Shown: positions 58,063 through 64,000 of the stretch, piece after piece
Position numbering within the stretch: position 1 is the stretch's first letter
How the letters are laid out: each line of letters begins with the position of its first letter
From: Gammaproteobacteria bacterium
GTDB taxonomy: Bacteria > Pseudomonadota > Gammaproteobacteria > Pseudomonadales > Azotimanducaceae
Direction of reading: 5' to 3'
DNA length: 64,000 nt
Assembly: GCA_030425195.1 (NCBI GenBank)
Contig: JAUIAV010000002.1
Span: 124,001-188,000 of the forward strand
Program-made: the position numbers and the translations under genes
The notes under the pieces: model-generated
Seen by the model: the letters and a program-made list of their open reading frames with translations, nothing else
Databases searched by the model: none
What the model was told of the DNA's origin: nothing

Positions 58063-58779
58063 ATGATCGATCTGAACGAAACCGACGGCGTATTCACGCT
58101 GACCATGAGCGACGGTGAAAACCGCTGGAATACCGCGTTCGTCCGCGCTTTCGCTGAAGCGCTGGACGAAGTGGAATACTCCAAGGGCCCTGCCGCCCTC
58201 ATCACCGCCTCCGCGGATGCGAAATTCTTCTCCAACGGTCTGGACCTGGACTGGCTGTCGGCACAGGGAGAACATCGCGGTGGGGACCGCAGCGTGTTCG
58301 GAGAGGAGTTCATGGCCCTGATGGGCCGGATCATCACGTTCCCGCTGCCGACCATCGCCGCCATCAACGGCCACGCCTTCGGTGCCGGTCTCATGGTGGC
58401 GCTGTGCCATGACGTGCGGGTGATGCGCGAAGATCGCGGGTTTGCCTGCGCGAACGAGATGCAGATCGGATTCCGGATCCCCACACCCGAGCTTGCCCTG
58501 TTCCGGCACAAGCTGCCGGCGAACGCGTTTTTCGAAACCGTGCAGCTCTCCCGGCGCTGGACCGGGTCGGACGCGCTGGCCGCCGGTGTCGTACAGGCCA
58601 CGGCAGATCTCGAGAGCCTGCCGGCGGTGGCGCTGGAGCGGGCGAAAGCGCTCAAGCCGCTGGGGGCGAACCGCGAGCTTTACGGGGAACAGAAAGAGCG
58701 TCTGTTCGGTGAGAACGCCGTGCTGGACGGGCCCCACGGCGCGGCCCACATGCTGAAGCACTCGCCCGATTACCGGTAG
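58063..58779 (+). CDS. Enoyl-CoA hydratase/isomerase family protein
   Basis: ALITASADAKFFSNGLDLDWL...LPTIAAINGHAFGAGLMVALCHDVRVMREDRGFACANEMQIGF. Confidence 0.9.
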   Translation: MIDLNETDGVFTLTMSDGENRWNTAFVRAFAEALDEVEYSKGPAALITASADAKFFSNGLDLDWLSAQGEHRGGDRSVFGEEFMALMGRIITFPLPTIAAINGHAFGAGLMVALCHDVRVMREDRGFACANEMQIGFRIPTPELALFRHKLPANAFFETVQLSRRWTGSDALAAGVVQATADLESLPAVALERAKALKPLGANRELYGEQKERLFGENAVLDGPHGAAHMLKHSPDYR

Positions 58780-58781
58780 CT

Positions 58782-58976
58782 TCAGTCGTCCTCGCTTCTG
58801 ACGTTGACGGCGGGACCGTCCTCGGCCGCCGTCACGTCCATCACGATGGGACGGCAGCAGACCGAGCAGTCTTCCACGTATTCCTGATGATCCACGCTGA
58901 GATCAACGATGACCTCGATGATCTCGCCGCAGTACGGACAGTAGATGCGGGTCAGCTCACTGGTGAAGTCCGTCAT
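58782..58976 (-). CDS. CPXCG motif-containing cysteine-rich protein
   Basis: YCPYCGEIIEVIVDLSVDHQEYVEDCSVCCRPI. Confidence 0.9.
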   Translation of the reverse strand: MTDFTSELTRIYCPYCGEIIEVIVDLSVDHQEYVEDCSVCCRPIVMDVTAAEDGPAVNVRSEDD

Positions 58977-58978
58977 CG

Positions 58979-60640
58979 TTACGCCCGCTTGCCGGAAATT
59001 TCACTTAAGGTGGCGGTCGGAGTGATGGCTTCCGGGTCCAGCTTCAGATGCAGCAGAGCAGGCGTTCCCGCGCTGAGGGCGGCTTCGAGGGCCGGGCCGA
59101 ATGCTTCCGTGGTGGAGACAGTCGCACCATAGGCGCCGTATGCCCTGGCAAGGGCGGCAAAGTCCGGGTTGACGATGTCCGTGGCCACGGTGCGGTGTGG
59201 AAAACGCCGTTCCTGATGCATGCGGATGGTGCCGTACATGCCGTTGTCCACCACGAGAATGATGACGTTGACGCCGTACTGGGCGGCGGTGCCGAGCTCC
59301 TGACCGGTCATCTGAAAGCATCCGTCACCCGCCATGCAGATCACGGGTCGATCCGGGAAGCGGAGCTTGGCCGCGACGGCCGCCGGCATGCCGTAGCCCA
59401 TGGAGCCGGAGGTGGGGGCGAGCTGGGTGCCGTAGGCCCGGAAGCGGAAATACCGGTGTATCCAGGTGGCGTAGTTGCCGGCGCCGTTGGTGATGATGGC
59501 GTCGTCGGGCAGCATCGAGCGCAGCTGCCCGATCACCTGGCCCATCTGCAGGCCGCCCGGAATCACCGGCGGCTGACCGGACCAGGCCTCGAAGTCCGCA
59601 TGGACGGCCTCGAGATAGTCGGATCGATCCCGGGTGCCGGTCGAAGCGGTTTCCAGCGAAGGCTGCACGGCCTGCAGCAGCGTGACCGGATGGCACCGGA
59701 TCACCTGATCCGCGAACGGGAAACGATTGCCCTCGGATGCGTGCACGTGGATGAGCTTGTGTCCCGGCCGGGCCGTCTCGAGCAGAGTGTAGCCCTGGCT
59801 GGGGATCTCCGAGAAGCGGGTGCCCATGACGAGGACGAGATCGGCCGCTTCGATTCTGGCCCGCAGCGAAGGATTGAGGCCGATGCCGCAGTCACCCGCG
59901 TAGTTCGGGTGGTCGTGATCGAACAGTTGCTGTCGCCGGAAGGTGACGGCGACGGGAAGACCCAGAGCCTCGGAGAAGGTCCGGAGCGCCCGGACTCCAT
60001 CGGCCGTCCAGCCGCTGCCACCGGCCAGAACCATGGGTGTTTCTGCAGTCTCGAGGGCAGCCAGCAGCCTGCCGATTTCGTCAGCATCGGGTGCCGGGTT
60101 GAGCGGCGGCTGGATACGGATGGCAGACAGATCCGCGGGAAGATCGTCCTGCAGGTCTTCCGGCAGCGCGACGATCACCGGCCCGGGCCGGTCCGAGGCG
60201 GCAATGTGGAAAGCGGTGCTCACCACTTCTGCCGGGTCGTCTCCCGGCGCAAGCTGAAAAACCCGTTTCGCCATACCGCCGAAAAACTTCTGGTAGTCCA
60301 CCTCCTGGAAGGCACCGCGGCCGAGCATGTCCGTGCCGACCTGGCCGACGAACAGGACCAGTGGCGTGGCGTCCTGCTCGGCCACATGCACGCCGGCGCT
60401 GGCGTTGGTCGCACCCGGACCCCGGGTCACCAGGCAGACCCCTGGGCGGCCCGTCAGTTTCGCATCGGCTTCTGCCATCATGCAGGCGCCGCCTTCCTGA
60501 CGGGCAGCGATGGTGTCGATGCCGCTGTCCCGAAGCGCATCGAGCACATTCAGATAACTTTCGCCGGGGACGCAGAAAACACGATCCACCCCGTGAGCGA
60601 CCAGGGCGTTGACGAGTCGGGCAGCAGCGGTGGTGGGCAT
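58979..60640 (-). CDS. Thiamine pyrophosphate-binding (acetolactate synthase-like) enzyme
   Basis: GVDRVFCVPGESYLNVLDALRDS; GDGCFQMTGQELGTAAQYGVNVIILVVDNGMYGTIRMHQ TPP motif. Confidence 0.92.
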   Translation of the reverse strand: MPTTAAARLVNALVAHGVDRVFCVPGESYLNVLDALRDSGIDTIAARQEGGACMMAEADAKLTGRPGVCLVTRGPGATNASAGVHVAEQDATPLVLFVGQVGTDMLGRGAFQEVDYQKFFGGMAKRVFQLAPGDDPAEVVSTAFHIAASDRPGPVIVALPEDLQDDLPADLSAIRIQPPLNPAPDADEIGRLLAALETAETPMVLAGGSGWTADGVRALRTFSEALGLPVAVTFRRQQLFDHDHPNYAGDCGIGLNPSLRARIEAADLVLVMGTRFSEIPSQGYTLLETARPGHKLIHVHASEGNRFPFADQVIRCHPVTLLQAVQPSLETASTGTRDRSDYLEAVHADFEAWSGQPPVIPGGLQMGQVIGQLRSMLPDDAIITNGAGNYATWIHRYFRFRAYGTQLAPTSGSMGYGMPAAVAAKLRFPDRPVICMAGDGCFQMTGQELGTAAQYGVNVIILVVDNGMYGTIRMHQERRFPHRTVATDIVNPDFAALARAYGAYGATVSTTEAFGPALEAALSAGTPALLHLKLDPEAITPTATLSEISGKRA

Positions 60641-60701
60641 CGGCGTCCTTTGCTGTGAGGCTCTCAGGAAGAAGACGCCCATAGTAGCCGCTTGGCCGGG
60701 G

Positions 60702-60750
60702 AAAAAAGCAGGCCCTGACGCCCGTCGCTCAGGACAGCGCGGACAGGGCC
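60702..60750 (-). terminator. Hairpin plus T-tract on the minus strand, upstream of the TPP-enzyme start (terminator or attenuator)
   Basis: GGCCCTG (60711-60717) / CAGGGCC (60744-60750); on the minus strand the hairpin is followed by TGCTTTTTT. Confidence 0.6.
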
Positions 60751-60988
60751 GCAAAGTCCCGGCACCTTTGGGGAGGGGCCTGGCGTGCCGGAGCCGGGGG
60801 TGCCGGGGTGCCCCTAAGTCCATTTAAGTGGGTCATGCACGGAACGGGTCGCCGTGTGCTTCCCTCATGAGGGCCCCCAGCCGGATCAGCATAGTGTTCA
60901 CCGCCTGCGGGCGCGGTACAAAATCACACCAGACGGCGAAGGCTTCAGACCGGAACCGGATGCGACCGGAAACGACCGGTTTCCGTGC

Positions 60989-61696
60989 TCAGCCGAACTC
61001 GCAATCGGGCAGCAGCGCCTGGAGACGGTCCCGGTCGAGGACCCACAGGCGGGATTTGTCACGCCGGATCAGTCCGGAGTCGCGCAGCACGCCGTGAATG
61101 CGGGAGACGTTTTCACGGGTGGTGCCGACCCGGCTCGCCATGTCCCGGTCGGTGATGGTGACGGGGGCATCGACATCGGCTTCCGTGAGCCTGAGAAGCT
61201 CGAGATAGACGCGGCCGCGAACGTCGTAGGAATGATATTCGAACAGACGGCTGGTCAGGCGGCGATTCAGGCGCGCGAGCCGCTTGAGAATGATGAGACC
61301 GAACTCCGGCGCGGAGCCGGCAAGGTCGAGAAACGCCTGGGCGCTCAGACTGCCGAGAACGGATTCCTCCTCGGCGACCACGTTTGCGGAACGACGCTGC
61401 CCGTCCACGGCGGAGACTTCTCCGAACATCTCGCCGGCCGGCAGGATCTGGTAGGTGAGAGACCGGCCCGTGGATCCGACCAGCGATACACGAACGGCGC
61501 CGGAGATGATGATGTAGAAATCCCGGCTGGGGTCGTTGTGCCGGACGACGGTGGTCCCCTTCTCATAGCGGTGCGTCCTGAGAGCGCCGGCCAGGCGCCT
61601 GAGCACGGACTCCGGCAGCCCTGCGAGGGATTCGACCTGAGCCAGGGTCGTCGCTGCCACGCCCTGCTCGGCAGGCGGTGGGGTCGACTGCTTCAT
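60989..61696 (-). CDS. Crp/Fnr family transcriptional regulator
   Basis: cNMP-like domain (PAGEMFGEVSAVDGQRRSANVVAEEESVL) and HTH (TDRDMASRVGTTRENVSRIHGVLRDSGLI). Confidence 0.92.
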   Translation of the reverse strand: MKQSTPPPAEQGVAATTLAQVESLAGLPESVLRRLAGALRTHRYEKGTTVVRHNDPSRDFYIIISGAVRVSLVGSTGRSLTYQILPAGEMFGEVSAVDGQRRSANVVAEEESVLGSLSAQAFLDLAGSAPEFGLIILKRLARLNRRLTSRLFEYHSYDVRGRVYLELLRLTEADVDAPVTITDRDMASRVGTTRENVSRIHGVLRDSGLIRRDKSRLWVLDRDRLQALLPDCEFG

Positions 61697-61845
61697 GCCC
61701 TGTGCTCCGTGTGAGTTTCAGACCTAGGTAGCGGATTCTGCTCGAGAATTCAAACCACCCGCGTGGCTCTCCGGTACAAGATTGCACTTCATAACCCGGA
61801 GATCGGGCGCAGAATGGCACGCCCTAGCATTCGGGAATCGAGCCG

Positions 61846-62262
61846 ATGTCGCTGCCGGACCTGGCCATCATCAACTTCAGCGCTGTGTCCGAAGGAGCCG
61901 CGCGCCGCGCCATCCGCTCGGTCAACCGGCAGGTGGTGGACGATTTCCTGCCGATCTGGGGTTCCGGCTACTACTGCAGGCTGCACCGTCGCGCCGATGA
62001 GCATGACGGCCCGTCTCAGTCCGGAGCGCCGATGATCATCGAGCCGGATCCGATACCCGCCGAGGCGGCCATCTTTCTCGTGGACAGAGCCAGGATCAAC
62101 GCGGCCCTGAGCTACTGCTCGCTGAATGCGGCCGCGCTTCCCGTGGCCTTCGTGTTCACCGACGTGGGCGACTGGACGGTCACCCTCTCGCATGAGGTGC
62201 TGGAGCTGATCGTCGATTCCACCCTCGGCTACTTTCTCGCCGAGCAATCCGAGCGGGCCTGA
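61846..62262 (+). CDS. Small protein of unknown function containing a SHEVLELIVD motif
   Basis: LAIINFSAVSEGAARRAIRSVNRQVVDDFLPIWGSGY...GDWTVTLSHEVLELIVDSTLGYFLAEQSERA; resembles the N-terminal part of longer hypothetical proteins with an SHE(L/V)LEM motif. Confidence 0.6.
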   Translation: MSLPDLAIINFSAVSEGAARRAIRSVNRQVVDDFLPIWGSGYYCRLHRRADEHDGPSQSGAPMIIEPDPIPAEAAIFLVDRARINAALSYCSLNAAALPVAFVFTDVGDWTVTLSHEVLELIVDSTLGYFLAEQSERA

Positions 62263-62335
62263 ACGTTCGACGCTTGCGTCTCTGGAAGCCCTTCCACGAG
62301 ACTCTCTATCCGGAAAGCAGGGAGAGCAATCCACC

Positions 62336-64000
62336 GTGTCTGAGCCCGTGACCAGCAAGAGCCTCGCCGGCCCGTCCGAAATCTGCATGCTGATGCCCAT
62401 CAAGCCCGGATTCACGGATGCACTGGCGACACAGACCTACGAAGGCAGACTGGCCAGCTTCACCAAACTGTTCTCGGACCTCAGGGCGGTCAGCCGGGAG
62501 AGCCGGCTCAGCCGCCCGTTCTCGGACATCGTCGACCGTCTGGAGACAATCCATGGGGTCACCATCTCCATCATCGACGGCCGGCTGCTGCTCGCGGTGC
62601 ATTTCGACCGGCCCTGGGAGCCATACATCCGCATGGTCTGGGAGCAGCTGGGGCACATCTTCGATCTGATTCTGTGCAACTGTGAAGGGTATGTGGAAGC
62701 GCACCGTAACAACCTGGGCTTCGAGGCGTTCGCCGGCTGGATCCGCAGGTATCAGGTGGATACCGCCACCTTCTACATGAACAGTGCCCATACGGTGGAT
62801 GACGTCATCTACCTGGATCGTCTCGAGCGCCGTGTCCGTGCCGGCGAGACCGACCCGGTAACGCTCGCCCGTCTGAATCTCGAGACGCCACAGGCACAGG
62901 CGGCAGCCGTTCGCGCGTCGCTGACAGGCCCCGCGTACGTGGACTACCTCAAGCAGGGCGTGCAGGCCATCGCGGCCTTCCACGCGCTCACCTATCTCTA
63001 TCCCAAGGGCTCTCCGGATCACGATTATCTGCTGAGAGCGGCCCGTTCGGTGCTGCCGCCGGGCGAGTTCCCGCGGCGGGCGGACTGGCAGCCGACCCCG
63101 GAGAACCGTGCCGCGCTCGAGACCCTGCAGGGTGTCTTCTTCACGGAGCTGGACTGGTTCGAGAACTATCCGGAGAGCGGTGCCCGGCCGGCAGACCCGG
63201 AGATTCAGCTGCCCTTCGACCCGGACAATGTCCAGGGCGGCATCGCGGCGCCCTATGGGGCGAGCACGGGTCTCATGGCCCTGCTCGAAGTGAGGGATCC
63301 GGCCCGGGCACGGTGTTTCCTCGCCGGCTTTCTGCCGTCGGTGAGCTGGGGGGCTGCGGTACCGGCGGACGGCGACTGCGATCGTGTCTTCCGGAATATC
63401 GGTTTCACCGCGGGCGGGCTGGCCCGGCTCGGTCTTCCTGAATCCGAGCTCGTGAAGCTGCCGCCCGCCTTCCGCGAAGGCATGGCTGCCCGCGCAGGGC
63501 TGATTGGCGACCTCCGTTACAACCACCCGGATCACTGGACGCTGCCGGAGCGCAACTGGCCGCCCGGAGCCGACACGACGACGGATCAGCGGGTGAACGT
63601 CGAATCCGTGGATCTGGTGATACAGCTGCGTCGTATCGCCCCTGAGAGCCTGGACCGCACGACCATGGATCCCCGTCTGGTGGCCGAGCTCGAGGCACTT
63701 GCCGCGGACGCAGAGGAGGCGCTCTCTGTGCTGTCGGTCCAGCCGATGTATGCGCGCGGCGAACCGGATGCCCCCCGCGAGCACTTCGGTTTCCGGGATG
63801 GCATCAGCAATCCGCGGGTCGATCCGGACGATCCGGACGGCGAGGATGTGGTTCCGGCAGGCGACGTCTTTCTCGGCCAGCCGAACAGCCGGCAGGACCG
63901 CCATCCTGCCAGGTGGTCTGAGCCGCTGTTCAAGGAAGGCACTTTTCAGGTGATCCGCAAGCTCAGCCAGGACGTGGCGGGGCTGAATGCCGCAGTGACA
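62336..64000 (+). CDS. Dyp-type peroxidase family protein with long N-terminal region (3' truncated by window edge)
   Basis: Frame open from GTG 62336 to the window end; REHFGFRDGISNP carries the Dyp GxxDG motif. Confidence 0.8.
   Translation, partial: MSEPVTSKSLAGPSEICMLMPIKPGFTDALATQTYEGRLASFTKLFSDLRAVSRESRLSRPFSDIVDRLETIHGVTISIIDGRLLLAVHFDRPWEPYIRMVWEQLGHIFDLILCNCEGYVEAHRNNLGFEAFAGWIRRYQVDTATFYMNSAHTVDDVIYLDRLERRVRAGETDPVTLARLNLETPQAQAAAVRASLTGPAYVDYLKQGVQAIAAFHALTYLYPKGSPDHDYLLRAARSVLPPGEFPRRADWQPTPENRAALETLQGVFFTELDWFENYPESGARPADPEIQLPFDPDNVQGGIAAPYGASTGLMALLEVRDPARARCFLAGFLPSVSWGAAVPADGDCDRVFRNIGFTAGGLARLGLPESELVKLPPAFREGMAARAGLIGDLRYNHPDHWTLPERNWPPGADTTTDQRVNVESVDLVIQLRRIAPESLDRTTMDPRLVAELEALAADAEEALSVLSVQPMYARGEPDAPREHFGFRDGISNPRVDPDDPDGEDVVPAGDVFLGQPNSRQDRHPARWSEPLFKEGTFQVIRKLSQDVAGLNAAVT

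Noticed and set aside
60641-60850. TPP riboswitch upstream of the TPP-dependent enzyme
   Set aside because: The THI-box signature (CUGAGA...ACCUGAU-type core) is not visible. Only generic hairpins are supported.
1-64000. CRISPR arrays, transposases, integrases, tRNA/rRNA genes, phage modules
   Set aside because: Looked for and not seen by eye. A tRNAscan/Infernal and IS search would be needed to exclude them formally.

Overview
The window is a 64 kb stretch of a high-GC, densely coding bacterial chromosome that looks proteobacterial, probably gammaproteobacterial (inference from gene content). It carries about 49 protein-coding genes that I can support. I saw no rRNA, tRNA, CRISPR array, prophage or transposase. 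Recognisable blocks: a dipeptide/microcin-C-like ABC importer operon (5.7-12.0 kb); an Lsa-type ABC-F protein; two MOSC proteins; an RND efflux pair; a glutamine synthetase-like/PhyH/glutathionyl-hydroquinone-reductase-like cluster; an HTH regulator/UppS-like/CreD operon; a minus-strand operon with an FAD monooxygenase, MddA-like methyltransferase, O-acetylhomoserine sulfhydrylase and CoA-binding protein; recQ; a thioesterase/RND-LolA fusion/beta-barrel operon; a LysE-Lrp pair; a DUF5916 outer-membrane protein with a divergent MarR; a short-chain metabolic region; and a Dyp-type peroxidase running off the right edge. The strongest hidden signal is at 53784-54587. A GrdB/PrdB-family gene is split in the ORF track by an in-frame TGA at 54270-54272. 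Reading that TGA as selenocysteine restores one continuous family-like protein (AAPS-U-PLDHQTVGLV). A perfect 8-bp inverted repeat, a candidate bacterial SECIS, starts 10 nt after the TGA. Other leads: an in-frame fusion of an RND/MMPL transporter to a LolA-like periplasmic domain; three inverted-repeat operators between a TetR gene and the sulfur operon; a 13-bp tandem repeat carrying the ribosome-binding site of a START-domain gene; and a UppS paralog with altered active-site motifs inside a CreD operon. All family assignments come from reading the translations. No database search was run.
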